DNA of 47,215 nucleotides from Phycisphaeraceae bacterium (GCA_020849625.1 JADLFV010000077.1:1-47215); one strand, 5' to 3'. Positions 14,179 through 23,332 are shown, counted from the stretch's first letter. Notes: a model not told the origin generated them from the letters alone. A program made the numbers and translations.

Positions 14179-17100
14179 ATGAAGCAGTGGACAACGTCGG
14201 CGCTCGGCGAAAACAAGTTGATCAGTGCCCAGTATGAACGACTGGTGCAGGATATGCCTGTGGCAGCTTACGTTGTCGATGCGGAGGGGTATTTGTGCCT
14301 CTACAACCAGGCAGCCGCGAATCTCTGGGGACGTCAGCCTCAGTTGGGCATCGACCGCTGGTGCGGCTCGCAGAGCCTGATGCAAGTTGACGGCACGCCC
14401 CTGACAGCCGAGCAGTGTCCGTTGGCGGAAGTCATTGAGCAAAAGCAGGCCATCGTATGTTCCGAATTGATTGTGCTGCGCCCCGATGGCACACAGCGGT
14501 ATGTGATGCCGTATCCCCAGCCAATCTTCAACAACGAGGGACAGATCGTCGGGGCCATCAACATTCTGGTTGACGTGACCAGTTCTCGCGAGAGCGAACG
14601 CGCGCATGCCCGGTTGGCAGCCATTGTCGAATCATCCGATGACGCGATTGTCAGCAAGACCCTGGAAGGCCGCATTATCACCTGGAATGCAGCGGCTCAA
14701 CGCATCTTTGGCTATACGGCCGAGGAAGTGATCGGACAGCCGATCACCATGCTGATTCCCGAGCATCTGCAGTCGGAGGAAACCGAGATACTTCAGCGTT
14801 TGCGCAACGGTGAGCACATCGACCACTTCGAAACGGTGCGCCGAGCCAAGGATGGCCATATGCTGGATGTATCACTGAGCATTTCCCCCGTGCGCGATGA
14901 CTCGGGCAGAATCATCGGTGCTTCCAGGATTGCCCGCGATATCACCGCCCGCAAGCGCAACGAGCGGGAACTGGCCCAACTACGGCAACAGCTGGCTTAC
15001 GATCTGGAAGGCATGACCCGGCTGCATGCGTTGGGCATGGATCTGATGCGGCAGCATGATCTGGCGTCACTGTTGACGCAGACGGTGCAGGCCGCCATCG
15101 CCATCACCAAAGCGGACATGGGCAACATTCAGTTGTACGACGAGGCCAGTCATTGCTTGCGCATCGTGGCCCATCAGGGATTCAAGCAGCCATTCCTGGA
15201 CTATTTCGACACGGTGTGCCAGGATGAGACATCCGCCTGCGCTGAAGCCTTGAAACGTCGCCAGCGCATCATCATCAAAGATGTGGCGACCAGTGAAATC
15301 CTCACGGATTCGCAGACACGACAGGTTCTGCTGGACGCCGGCGTCAATGCAGTGCAGTCCACACCGCTGGTCTGTCACCGGGGGCGGCTGCTGGGCATGT
15401 TTTCCACGCATTTTCTCCAGCCGCGCACACCCCATGCCCGTGAATTACGTCTGTTGGACCTGCTGGCCCGGCAAGCGGCCGAACAGATCGAAAGGATTGA
15501 GGCCCAGGAGCAATTGCGACAGAGCGAAGTTCGCTTTCGTGCCATGGCCAATGCCACCCCGGCCACACTGTGGATTGCTGATTTCAACGGGCAGATCACC
15601 TGGATGAGCGATCGCTGGTACGAATACACCGGCCTGGCGCGCCCGTGGAGCAGCGATCACTGGAAGCAGGCGGTTCATCCCGATGATCGCCAGCGATGCA
15701 TCGAACAATGGCGTGCGGCTATTATGCAGGGAGTCGAGTATGAGGTCGAGGCGCGTTATCGCCGGCATGACGGCGTGTACCATTATTTCCTCAGCCGCGC
15801 CACGCCGATTCGTGTCCATGACGGCGAGATCACGGGCTGGTTCGGCTCGAGCACCGACATCGACCAGCAGAAGAAGATGGAGCAGGCTGTCCGCGACAGC
15901 GAGCAGAGATTTCGCACACTGGCGGACAATGCCCTGGTGGGCATTTTCATGGCTGACGTCAAAGGCAAATGCCTCTATGTCAACCAGCATTGGACCCGGA
16001 TCACCGGGTTGAATCTGGAGCAGATGCAGAAGCGAGAATGGATTGAGGCGCTGCACGAGGAGGACCGCCAGCGTGTGGCGGAGCAATGGGGCGACGTCAT
16101 CAAGCGGCAAGATCCATCCATCACCGGCGAATTTCGTTTTATGCATCCGAGTGGCCGCGTGTTGTGGGTTCAGGGCGGCGCCACCGCTCTGCATGACGAG
16201 CAGGGCAACATCAACGGGTACATCGGCTCGATCATTGACATCACCCCGGCCAAGCAGGCCCAGGAGCTGCTTGAGCAGGATAAGCACGAGCTGGAGCAGC
16301 GTGTGGCCGATCGGACCGAACGCTTGCGTGCCCTGACCATGCAATTGAGCAGCGCCGAGCAGCGTGAGCGGCGGCGTCTGGCGCAAACCCTGCACAATGA
16401 TGTGCAACAGTTGCTGGCCGCAGCGATGATGCAAGCCAATCTCGCGGAAGCTGACGGCCAGAGTAACGAAGCAATGACCCAGGTCAAGAAGCTCACGGCT
16501 GAGGCCATCGCAGCCTGTCGGGCCCTGACAGTCGGACTCAGTCCGCCCGTGCTGCCCGATGTGGACCTGCTGGGTGCTCTGGAATGGCTCAGCAGGTACA
16601 TGCAGGCGCATCACGACCTGGAAGTGCAGTTGGTGTGCGAACAATCGCTGCCCCTTATGGACGAGGATAAACGTGCTATCCTGTTCGACATTACCCGTGA
16701 GTTGTTGTTCAACGTGGTGAAGCACGCCCGGGTCGATCGTGCGGTTGTGAGACTTAACCACCGCGATGGGCAATTCAGCATCGAGGTCGCCGATCAAGGC
16801 AGCGGCTGTTCGCCCGAGCAATTGGAGAACCCTGGCAAAAACAGCTGCGGCCTGTTTTCAATTCGCGAACGTCTGGCAGACATCGGTGGAAGACTGGAAA
16901 CTCGCTCGGCCGAGGGCCAAGGTTGCCAGATGCGCATGATACTCCCGGGCCAATCGGATATGCACCGGCAGCCGTCATGCACTCAACAGCCATTGAAGCC
17001 AGTTGCGGAAGAAGTCCATGCTCCAGGCCGCGATCAGTTGCGCATCATTCTGGCTGATGATCATCAAATACTGCGGCAGGGACTGGCCAAGCTTTTGTCT

Positions 17101-17403
17101 GCTCAGCGGGATATGAGTGTGGTTGCCCAGGCCAATGACGGGAGGGAAGCATTGGAGCTGTCGCGAATCCATCGGCCGGACGTGGTCGTCATGGATGTGA
17201 CCATGCCGCGCCTGGGAGGAGTCGAGGCCACGCGTCTGATTCGGTCGGAAATGCCCGAAGTTCGAGTTATTGGCTTATCCATGCACGAACACAATGACAT
17301 GGCAGCACGCATGATGGAAGCGGGTGCCGAAAACTTCTTAACCAAGGATGGTCCGGTGGAGAAGCTCTTAATATCATTGCGCGGTTCCTCCCCCGCAGCC
17401 TGA
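14179..17403 (+). CDS. Multi-PAS/GAF hybrid histidine kinase with C-terminal receiver
   Basis: A soluble 1,074-residue kinase. The order of domains is PAS (about 12-135), PAS-PAC (about 140-270; AIVSKTLEGRIITWN), GAF (about 290-445), PAS-PAC (about 455-570), PAS-PAC (about 575-695), coiled coil, HisKA_3 with His739 in LAQTLHNDVQQLL, and HATPase_c with N-box ELLFNVVKHAR. A receiver follows (about 955-1070) with ADDHQ and Asp1006 in VVVMDVTMPRLGG. The receiver sequence is most like NarL-class regulators but has no LuxR DNA-binding domain, so it is an internal phospho-acceptor. I chose the ATG at 14179 over an upstream TTG at 14152. It is divergent from the PRC-barrel gene. Its four PAS and one GAF domains point to intracellular redox, light or small-ligand sensing; cofactors cannot be assigned. 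Confidence 0.92.
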   Translation: MKQWTTSALGENKLISAQYERLVQDMPVAAYVVDAEGYLCLYNQAAANLWGRQPQLGIDRWCGSQSLMQVDGTPLTAEQCPLAEVIEQKQAIVCSELIVLRPDGTQRYVMPYPQPIFNNEGQIVGAINILVDVTSSRESERAHARLAAIVESSDDAIVSKTLEGRIITWNAAAQRIFGYTAEEVIGQPITMLIPEHLQSEETEILQRLRNGEHIDHFETVRRAKDGHMLDVSLSISPVRDDSGRIIGASRIARDITARKRNERELAQLRQQLAYDLEGMTRLHALGMDLMRQHDLASLLTQTVQAAIAITKADMGNIQLYDEASHCLRIVAHQGFKQPFLDYFDTVCQDETSACAEALKRRQRIIIKDVATSEILTDSQTRQVLLDAGVNAVQSTPLVCHRGRLLGMFSTHFLQPRTPHARELRLLDLLARQAAEQIERIEAQEQLRQSEVRFRAMANATPATLWIADFNGQITWMSDRWYEYTGLARPWSSDHWKQAVHPDDRQRCIEQWRAAIMQGVEYEVEARYRRHDGVYHYFLSRATPIRVHDGEITGWFGSSTDIDQQKKMEQAVRDSEQRFRTLADNALVGIFMADVKGKCLYVNQHWTRITGLNLEQMQKREWIEALHEEDRQRVAEQWGDVIKRQDPSITGEFRFMHPSGRVLWVQGGATALHDEQGNINGYIGSIIDITPAKQAQELLEQDKHELEQRVADRTERLRALTMQLSSAEQRERRRLAQTLHNDVQQLLAAAMMQANLAEADGQSNEAMTQVKKLTAEAIAACRALTVGLSPPVLPDVDLLGALEWLSRYMQAHHDLEVQLVCEQSLPLMDEDKRAILFDITRELLFNVVKHARVDRAVVRLNHRDGQFSIEVADQGSGCSPEQLENPGKNSCGLFSIRERLADIGGRLETRSAEGQGCQMRMILPGQSDMHRQPSCTQQPLKPVAEEVHAPGRDQLRIILADDHQILRQGLAKLLSAQRDMSVVAQANDGREALELSRIHRPDVVVMDVTMPRLGGVEATRLIRSEMPEVRVIGLSMHEHNDMAARMMEAGAENFLTKDGPVEKLLISLRGSSPAA

Positions 17404-17511
17404 GGGCGGATGGAACTGAAGTCCGCACCGAGCAAGGGCACGCAGGTCTGTCCCCTGTAACCTGTCAATGATGCTCCGAAGCGCTGATCACCAGGAAGAC
17501 ACGCACTGCGA

Positions 17512-17652
17512 TCAGTCCGCGGCGTCCTGAAGATGTTCGCCGCCGCGTTCGATGTCCTTGCCGGCGCCCTCGACAGTATTGCATCCATTCAGCCATACAA
17601 CGCTGATCAGCAGAAGGCAGATGGTCAGCAGTGATGCTATCCGGTTGAACAT
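17512..17652 (-). CDS. Entericidin EcnA/B-family lipoprotein
   Basis: A 46-residue lipoprotein. A short signal sequence (MFNRIASLLTICLLLISVVW) ends in the lipobox LNGC with Cys24, followed by the entericidin signature NTVEGAGKDIERGGEHLQDA. Entericidins are membrane lipoproteins; in enterobacteria the pair acts as a toxin-antidote in stationary phase, but single copies elsewhere are mainly stress-response markers of unknown action. AAGGG seven bases before the ATG supports the start. It is followed on the plus strand by the end of the PAS hybrid kinase (convergent). It lies next to other stress-type genes (plasmid-stabilisation-like and DUF892). Confidence 0.88.
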   Translation of the reverse strand: MFNRIASLLTICLLLISVVWLNGCNTVEGAGKDIERGGEHLQDAAD

Positions 17653-17729
17653 GACGTTTCCCTTTCTTTCAGATCACGTGTCTTGTGATGGATACATATT
17701 CAATATTGACGCTGCCGATGAAGATCAAC

Positions 17730-18035
17730 TCATTTGCGTTTACGGCGAATGGCGCTGATCAGATCTTTCTTATTCATGTGGCTGCGACCAGAAATGTCCA
17801 GGTCGCGAGCCAGATTGTATAACTCATTCCGTGTGCGCTCCGGTAGCTCTTTGTTGGGATTCCCCGTGCCCTGTGTGCGACTCTGGGGCGTGCGACCCTC
17901 CTTGCGCCGTTGTTTATTGACAGTGCGTCCCGCAATCTCTTCAGCAAGATCCTCACTGCGACCTCGTTGGATCTGATTACGGCGGATGTGATTGTATTGA
18001 CGCTCGTCTTTATTACTCCATGCTCGCGGGGTCAT
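17730..18035 (-). CDS. Plasmid-stabilisation/Rho-N-type small basic protein
   Basis: A 101-residue, very basic protein. The N-terminal half (about 5-40; AWSNKDERQYNHIRRNQIQRG, in part, then EDLAEEIAGRTVNKQRR) matches a small family usually annotated as plasmid stabilisation protein or ChaB-like. The C-terminal half (about 65-101; RTRNELYNLARDLDISGRSH, then MNKKDLISAIRRK) is a Rho termination factor N-terminal/SAP-like helical domain, which binds nucleic acid. AAGGA seven bases before the ATG supports the start. Homologues are commonly found next to stress genes of the kind seen here. A direct role in plasmid maintenance is doubtful; nucleic-acid binding under stress is the more careful reading. 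Confidence 0.8.
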   Translation of the reverse strand: MTPRAWSNKDERQYNHIRRNQIQRGRSEDLAEEIAGRTVNKQRRKEGRTPQSRTQGTGNPNKELPERTRNELYNLARDLDISGRSHMNKKDLISAIRRKRK

Positions 18036-18125
18036 GGGGATTTCCTTTCACTTCATGTTTGCTTTCAGTCATGGATAGATACTACGCGCCATCGGGCACT
18101 GGCCCCATCATGGATATCCGGTTAA

Positions 18126-19487
18126 TCAGTTCAGGGAATCACCGACTTGCTCCAATGGCAGCGAGGGATCATGTGTTCTCAGCTTTTTTCGCGTTAAGCC
18201 TTCAGGTGCTTCGTCGACCGGTGATAATCTGCCATGCTGATTACCGGTCGCCTTGTGCCGATGTAGTGACGACAGCGTCGAGTGTAGATCAGCGGGCGGG
18301 GTCACCAGCGGCGCATGCTGGGACAACCAGCTGCGCGTCAACAGTCCCAGGTAGCCACCCGCCACCACAGGCCAAATCATCTGTCGTGTGTATTCATAGG
18401 CGCGTTGTCGCAAGAGCTGCCGCTGCGCGTCATCATTGAGCAGCTCAAGGATCTGACGTCCTAATGATTCGGCATCACCAAACGGCACCAGGCGGCCGCG
18501 ATCATCAGCCAGCAGCTCCTGGGCATGCCAGTAGGGTGTGGAAACCACGGCATTGCCTGACCCCAGGGCGTAAGCCAGCGTCCCGGAGCAAACCTGCGCT
18601 TGTTGCACGTAGGGCGTGACATAAATGTCGGAGGCCTGAAGCAATTCGTGTAGCTCCTGATCCGCAAGGTAACGATTATAAAAGATGACGTGTTCGTGAA
18701 TATTCAGACGCTCGACCAATTCCTCCAGGCTGTGACGATACGTTTCCCCATGACATGCGCGCTCACGTGGATGGGTCGCGCCGACCACAAGGTATGTCAC
18801 GTCAGGATGCTGCTGTATGATGGTGGGCATGGCCTGAATCATGTGCTGCACACCCTTGCCCGGGCCGAGTAAGCCGAAGGTGAGAATCAATTTACGACCA
18901 GCCAGACCAAAACGTGTTTTGGTGGCGGTGCCGTCCGTCAAGGGCACGCTGGGGATGCCGTGAGGGATGACGCTGATCTTTTCCGCGGGCAAATGATAGA
19001 TTTGCTGAAGCAGACTTTTGGCGCGCTCGGACATGACCACCACGTGTTCGGAGGACCGTACCAGATTCATCAACACGCGCCGCTGGCCCCGTGAAGGCTC
19101 GTGGAGCACCGTATGCAATGTGGTGATCAGGGGCATCCGCAGACGTCGAACCATCTCCAGCACGTACACGCCGTCCGCCCCGCCATAGATGCCATGCTCG
19201 TGCTGCAGGCACACGGCGTCCACACGGCTGATGTTCAATATTTCGGTCACCCGACGATAGTCCTCCCGGCATTGCTGGACGATCTGGTGCTTGACCATGG
19301 ATGGATATCGAAACGCGTTGCGTCGATCGTTTACGGCCACGACCGTAATGTCAATGGTCGAGTCCGCATCCGTGATGGCTCGGACCAGATTCTGGCTGAA
19401 GGTGGCCAGCCCGCACTGGCGCGGCACGTAGGTGCCGACAAAGGCCACATTGCTTCGTCTGTGAATCGTGTAATTCTGGTCGATCAT
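18126..19487 (-). CDS. GT4-family glycosyltransferase
   Basis: A 453-residue retaining glycosyltransferase of GT family 4 (GT-B fold). The N-terminal domain starts FVGTYVPRQCGLATFS and contains QHEHGIYGG, typical of a subgroup of bacterial GT4 enzymes. The C-terminal nucleotide-sugar domain has LTFGLLGPGKGV and LVVGATHP, then the acceptor-loop region SDIYVTPYVQQAQVCSGTLA, where an EX7E-type Glu is not obvious. This subgroup is often linked with mannose or trehalose metabolism, but the donor and acceptor cannot be read here. The ATG has AGGA seven bases upstream. It stands alone on the minus strand between stress genes. The last 50 residues are a low-conservation tail. Confidence 0.88.
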   Translation of the reverse strand: MIDQNYTIHRRSNVAFVGTYVPRQCGLATFSQNLVRAITDADSTIDITVVAVNDRRNAFRYPSMVKHQIVQQCREDYRRVTEILNISRVDAVCLQHEHGIYGGADGVYVLEMVRRLRMPLITTLHTVLHEPSRGQRRVLMNLVRSSEHVVVMSERAKSLLQQIYHLPAEKISVIPHGIPSVPLTDGTATKTRFGLAGRKLILTFGLLGPGKGVQHMIQAMPTIIQQHPDVTYLVVGATHPRERACHGETYRHSLEELVERLNIHEHVIFYNRYLADQELHELLQASDIYVTPYVQQAQVCSGTLAYALGSGNAVVSTPYWHAQELLADDRGRLVPFGDAESLGRQILELLNDDAQRQLLRQRAYEYTRQMIWPVVAGGYLGLLTRSWLSQHAPLVTPPADLHSTLSSLHRHKATGNQHGRLSPVDEAPEGLTRKKLRTHDPSLPLEQVGDSLN

Positions 19488-19852
19488 AGGTTATTCCTGA
19501 GGCAGGGCCGCATGACGTTGAGGACCCAATCCGGGTCTGATACATCATATGGATGCTAGGCCGCCATCCAATTGGTCATTCACCCAAGGACGCATCAGGG
19601 AATCCCCATGGCGTCCGGCATGGATGCCGCTGTGGAATCAAGCGCTTTGTCCGGGAAATCCCCTTGGGATGATCATCTTATCCCCTATGGGGTGAGTTCG
19701 GATTGGGGCTTATGCTGTGAACGGTGATGTAAAGGGCGTTGCATGCCACTGAGCATGGTGTTTAACTGTGAAAACATCGTGTCTTTGTGCTCCGCACAAA
19801 GTTGTCACCGGAAACTCTTCTTTTACAACATTCCTTGAAATGGAGATTTGTC
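19488..19852. other. Divergent intergenic region with a strong small hairpin
   Basis: I see no gene in these 365 bp between the divergent GT4 and DUF892 genes. The notable structure is the 8-bp hairpin listed at 19783-19801. No confident promoter boxes were found. Confidence 0.4.
19783..19801 (+). promoter_or_regulatory. Perfect 8-bp hairpin in the DUF892 leader
   Basis: CTTTGTGC and GCACAAAG pair around a 3-nt loop (TCC), ending 51 nt before the DUF892 start codon. It could be a leader hairpin affecting message stability or a compact operator. No T-run follows, so attenuation is less likely. Confidence 0.4.
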
Positions 19853-20362
19853 ATGGGATTCTTCACTAATCACAAGCTTGAACATCTTCAGGATCTGTTG
19901 GTGCACGAACTGGAAGACCTTTATGACGCTGAAACGCGCCTGATCGATGCCCTGCCCAAAATGAAGGAGGCAGCTCATGATCCGCAGTTGAAGCAGGCCA
20001 TCGGCGATCATCTTGCCCAGACACGAGGCCATGTGCAACGATTGGAGAGCGTGTTCCATTCATTGGGCACGGAAGCCAACCGCGAAACATGTGAGGCGAT
20101 GAAAGGTCTGATCGCGGAAGGACAGGAGATGATCGAGGTGGAGGGTGACGATGCAGTGCGCGACGCTGCACTGATCGCGGCGGCCCAGCGCGTCGAGCAT
20201 TACGAAATGGCAGGTTACGGCACGGTACGTTCTCTGGCCAAACAGCTGGGTCTCAGTGATGTTGCCCAAATACTCCAGCAGACGCTGGATGAGGAGCATG
20301 AAGCCGACCGCCATCTGACGCAGATCGCTGAAGAATCTGTCAACATGCATGCCGCCACCTGA
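19853..20362 (+). CDS. DUF892 (YciE/YciF) ferritin-like protein
   Basis: A 169-residue all-helical protein of the YciE/YciF family, a ferritin-like four-helix bundle that forms dimers and is induced by osmotic and other stress in enterobacteria. Family motifs are LQDLLVHELEDLYDAETRLI, AQRVEHYEMAGYGTVRSLA and LDEEHEADRHLTQIAE; the carboxylates and histidines that would hold a di-metal centre (ELEDLYDAE, EHYE, DEEHEAD) are present. The ATG at 19853 has GGAG eight bases upstream; a longer frame is not supported. It is followed by a probable terminator and then the PoxB-like gene on the same strand. The physiological reaction is unknown for the family. Confidence 0.9.
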   Translation: MGFFTNHKLEHLQDLLVHELEDLYDAETRLIDALPKMKEAAHDPQLKQAIGDHLAQTRGHVQRLESVFHSLGTEANRETCEAMKGLIAEGQEMIEVEGDDAVRDAALIAAAQRVEHYEMAGYGTVRSLAKQLGLSDVAQILQQTLDEEHEADRHLTQIAEESVNMHAAT

Positions 20363-20387
20363 AGCCCCCACCATGCAGCTGTACGTT

Positions 20388-20434
20388 CAGGGCCCCGCCT
20401 GGTCATTCTTACCCGCTGATCAGGAGGGGCCCTG
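20388..20434 (+). terminator. Probable terminator hairpin after DUF892 gene
   Basis: CAGGGCCCCGCCTG and CAGGAGGGGCCCTG pair over 14 positions with one mismatch, around a 19-nt loop, about 25 nt past the stop. Only a short T stretch follows, so termination may be partial. Confidence 0.5.
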
Positions 20435-20566
20435 TTCGGTATTGAGCCATCTCGTGACGGCAAGAATATGGTTCTGCATCGGATGAAGACCGAACCGTCG
20501 AAAACCACTTCGACGGGTTCAATAGTCCAACAGAGATATGCACAATCATTCCACGTGAGAACCAAC

Positions 20567-22387
20567 ATGGCTCAGTCAACCAGCGATTATCTTGTACAGC
20601 GATTGCATCAGTGGGGCGTGCGGCGAATCTATGGTTATCCTGGTGATGGCATCAACGGTTTTCTGGGCGCTTTGTCGCGAGCCGAAGGCAGCGATCACCG
20701 CATCGAGTTCATTCAGGCTCGTCATGAGGAGATGGCTGCGTTCATGGCTTGCGCCCACGCCAAATTCACCGGCGAAGTCGGCGTGTGCATGGCTACCTCC
20801 GGACCCGGCGCCATTCACCTGCTCAACGGCCTCTACGATGCGAAGATGGATCATCAACCCGTTGTGGCGATCGTCGGCCAGCAGGCAACCACCGCCATGG
20901 GTGCAAACTATCAGCAGGAGGTTGATCTGACTTCGCTGTTCAAGGATGTGGCCGGCCCCTACGTCCATACCATCATCACCCCGCTGAACGTGCGCACGCA
21001 GTGCGACCGCGCCATGCGCATCGCCAAAGCCCAGCGTGAAGTGACTTGCATTATCTTTCCCAACGACATCCAGATGCAGGACATGGTCGATCCGCCGCCC
21101 CGCATCCACTACACCACGCTCACCGGCGTGGGCTACCGCGTGCCTGACATCATTCCCAAGGATGTCGATCTGCGTCAGGCAGCCGACATTCTGAATCAGG
21201 GCCGGAAGGTCGCGATGCTGGTCGGAGCCGGGGCCCTGAATGCCATTGATCAGGTCCGCCAAGTCGCCGAAACGCTGGGAGCGGGCGTCGCCAAGGCACT
21301 GCTCGGCAGGGCGGTGCTCGCCGACGAGTTGCCTTACGTCACCGGCGCCATCGGCCTGTTGGGCACCCAGCCCAGCTATGACATGATGATGAGCTGCGAT
21401 ACGCTGCTGATCGTCGGCAGTTGTTTCCCATTCAGTGAATTCCTGCCCAAAGAAGGTCAGGCCAAGTGCGTGCAGATTGATGTCAAGGCCCGCAACCTGT
21501 CGCTGCGCTATCCCGCCGACGTGCCTCTGCACGGTGACGCCAGGCTGACGCTGGAAAAGCTGCTTCCCCTGCTTGATCGCAAAGACAATCAGGACTGGCG
21601 CGATCAGATCGCAAAAAATGTCCGCGACTGGTGGGAGCAACTCGAAGCGCGTGCTTTTCAGCCGGCCGATCCTATCAATCCACAGCGTGTGTTCTGGGAA
21701 TTATCCAAACGACTGCCCGACAACTGCATCCTCGCTGCTGACTCCGGGACCGCAGCCAACTGGTTCGCACGTGATCTTAAGCTCCGTGACGGCATGATGG
21801 CTTCACTGTCGGGTAATCTCGCCACCATGTGTCCCGGCGTGCCTTACGTGATCGCTGCCAAGTTCGCATACCCCGATCGTGTCGCCATCGCCATGGTCGG
21901 CGACGGCGCCATGCAGATGCTGGGTATCAACGGTCTGATCACGATCAGCGCCTGGTGGAAAGGCTGGGATGACCCACGGCTGATTGTCCTGGTGCTTAAT
22001 AACAGTGATCTGAACCTGGTGACCTGGGAGCAGCGCGTGACCGCGGGCGATCCCAAGTACGAAGCCTCGCAGAACCTGCCCGCCTTCAACTACGCCGAAT
22101 ATGCCAGGTTGCTGGATCTCGAAGGCATCCGGGTACAGACGCCGGATGAGATCGTCCCCGCGTTTGACCAGGCTCTGGATGCCGATCGTCCGTGCGTCAT
22201 TGATTGTCTGACCGACCCCAGCGTGCCGCCGATTCCGCCACACATCACCTTTGAGCAGGCCAGGCATTATCTGCTGTCGATGCTTAAAGGTGACCCCGAT
22301 AAACTGGCCGTGATCAAGCAATCGTTCCGTGATGTGATGAGTACCTGGCTACCGGGTTCCAGCAAGAAGGAAGCTTCCAGATCCTGA
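20567..22387 (+). CDS. Thiamine-diphosphate-dependent enzyme (pyruvate oxidase/acetolactate synthase type)
   Basis: A 606-residue cytoplasmic ThDP enzyme with the usual three domains: N-terminal PYR domain (about 5-170) with catalytic Glu in QARHEEMAAFMA, central domain (about 190-330), and C-terminal PP domain (about 380-550) with the ThDP-Mg motif GDGAMQML...LNNSDLN. The overall sequence is most like the uncharacterised 'thiamine pyrophosphate-requiring' relatives of PoxB, so decarboxylation of pyruvate is likely, with an oxidase reaction possible; an FAD-binding region typical of PoxB cannot be confirmed. I chose the ATG at 20567, which begins with the conserved SDYLVQRLHQWGV; upstream ATGs lack ribosome sites. 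It lies behind the DUF892 gene and may be a stationary-phase bypass of pyruvate dehydrogenase. Confidence 0.85.
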   Translation: MAQSTSDYLVQRLHQWGVRRIYGYPGDGINGFLGALSRAEGSDHRIEFIQARHEEMAAFMACAHAKFTGEVGVCMATSGPGAIHLLNGLYDAKMDHQPVVAIVGQQATTAMGANYQQEVDLTSLFKDVAGPYVHTIITPLNVRTQCDRAMRIAKAQREVTCIIFPNDIQMQDMVDPPPRIHYTTLTGVGYRVPDIIPKDVDLRQAADILNQGRKVAMLVGAGALNAIDQVRQVAETLGAGVAKALLGRAVLADELPYVTGAIGLLGTQPSYDMMMSCDTLLIVGSCFPFSEFLPKEGQAKCVQIDVKARNLSLRYPADVPLHGDARLTLEKLLPLLDRKDNQDWRDQIAKNVRDWWEQLEARAFQPADPINPQRVFWELSKRLPDNCILAADSGTAANWFARDLKLRDGMMASLSGNLATMCPGVPYVIAAKFAYPDRVAIAMVGDGAMQMLGINGLITISAWWKGWDDPRLIVLVLNNSDLNLVTWEQRVTAGDPKYEASQNLPAFNYAEYARLLDLEGIRVQTPDEIVPAFDQALDADRPCVIDCLTDPSVPPIPPHITFEQARHYLLSMLKGDPDKLAVIKQSFRDVMSTWLPGSSKKEASRS

Positions 22388-22443
22388 CGTTTACCCTGCG
22401 CCTCGCCGCGATGTCATGACCATCCTGATGGTGGAGACGTACA

Positions 22444-22465
22444 ATGAGTTAATCCACGAACTCAT
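22444..22465. repeat. Short inverted repeat between convergent genes
   Basis: ATGAGTT and AACTCAT, 8 nt apart, lie between the converging ThDP-enzyme and PfpI genes. It could act as a weak bidirectional transcription end; no T-run follows. Confidence 0.3.
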
Positions 22466-22529
22466 CCACGTGTCCTGACAGATTCGGTTGGCTTTTTCGC
22501 TGGCCGCAACGTAGTCGAGCGGTCACATC

Positions 22530-23090
22530 TTAAGCCCTGCGGCCGGCATGGACGCCCTCGGCGATCTCCTCGATGATCTTGGCGTTAAAGGCCTCCAGGT
22601 CATTGGGATCGCGGCTGGTCACCAGACCCTGATCAACGACCACTTCGGCATCCACCCATTCAACGCCCGCGTTTTCCAGGTCCGTGCGCAGCGTATGATA
22701 CGATGTCATCCGCTTTCCCTTGACCACTCCCGCATCGATCAGGCTCCACGGGCCGTGACATATGGCCGCGATCGGTTTGCCCTGCTCGAAAAAGGTTCGT
22801 ATCAACTTCTGCACCGCTTCCTGCGTGCGCAGCTTATCCGGATTCATCACGCCGCCAGGCAGAACCAGGGCGTCGTAGTTGTCAGCGTTGGCTTCACTGA
22901 GCGGCACGTCGACCTCGAACTTATCACCCCAGTTCGTCTCCGTCCAGCCGGTCACTTCGCTGTCGTTGGGAGAAATGATATGCGTGTCGGCGCCTGCGGC
23001 ATTGAGCGCCTCGCGGGGCGAGGTCAATTCAACCTGTTCAAAACCATCCGCCACCAGAATCGCAACCTGCTTGTTATCAAGCCTTGCCAT
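22530..23090 (-). CDS. DJ-1/PfpI family protein (glyoxalase III/protease-like)
   Basis: A 186-residue protein of the type-1 glutamine-amidotransferase-like superfamily, PfpI/YhbO branch. The nucleophile Cys is in the elbow AAICHGPWSLIDAG, with the following His and the conserved Glu (DGFEQVELTSPREAL) forming the DJ-1 active site. The length and motifs match YhbO/PfpI stress proteins, which have been given protease, glyoxalase and deglycase activities in different reports. AGGAAATAATC places a ribosome site just before the ATG. It is monocistronic and convergent with the ThDP enzyme. The family is firm; the substrate is uncertain. Confidence 0.92.
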   Translation of the reverse strand: MARLDNKQVAILVADGFEQVELTSPREALNAAGADTHIISPNDSEVTGWTETNWGDKFEVDVPLSEANADNYDALVLPGGVMNPDKLRTQEAVQKLIRTFFEQGKPIAAICHGPWSLIDAGVVKGKRMTSYHTLRTDLENAGVEWVDAEVVVDQGLVTSRDPNDLEAFNAKIIEEIAEGVHAGRRA

Positions 23091-23332
23091 GATTATTTCC
23101 TTTATCCACTCTGCCTGTCAGCATAGTTGAGCATTCGCGACCGATCTCTGGGGCTATGTCCTAAAACATCATCAGTTTATCCTTGACCCTCGGGGACTCC
23201 GCTGCGCCGCAGCGATATCGTTCGGTGAGAACACTTTCTGCTGTATGTATTTCCCTTGGCCGACGGTATGCATGTGCCTGATGTATGGCCATGCAATCGA
23301 GATAACATGTGACACCTTCTACGTCAGGCAGT

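Noticed and set aside
20576..21640. Long open frame (354 codons) antisense to the ThDP enzyme gene
   Set aside because: It lies fully within a conserved gene, has no ribosome site and matches no family; high-GC codon bias opens such antisense frames. The same applies to frames at 15445-16821, 34391-35425, 42266-43390, 22, 1981-2913 and others.
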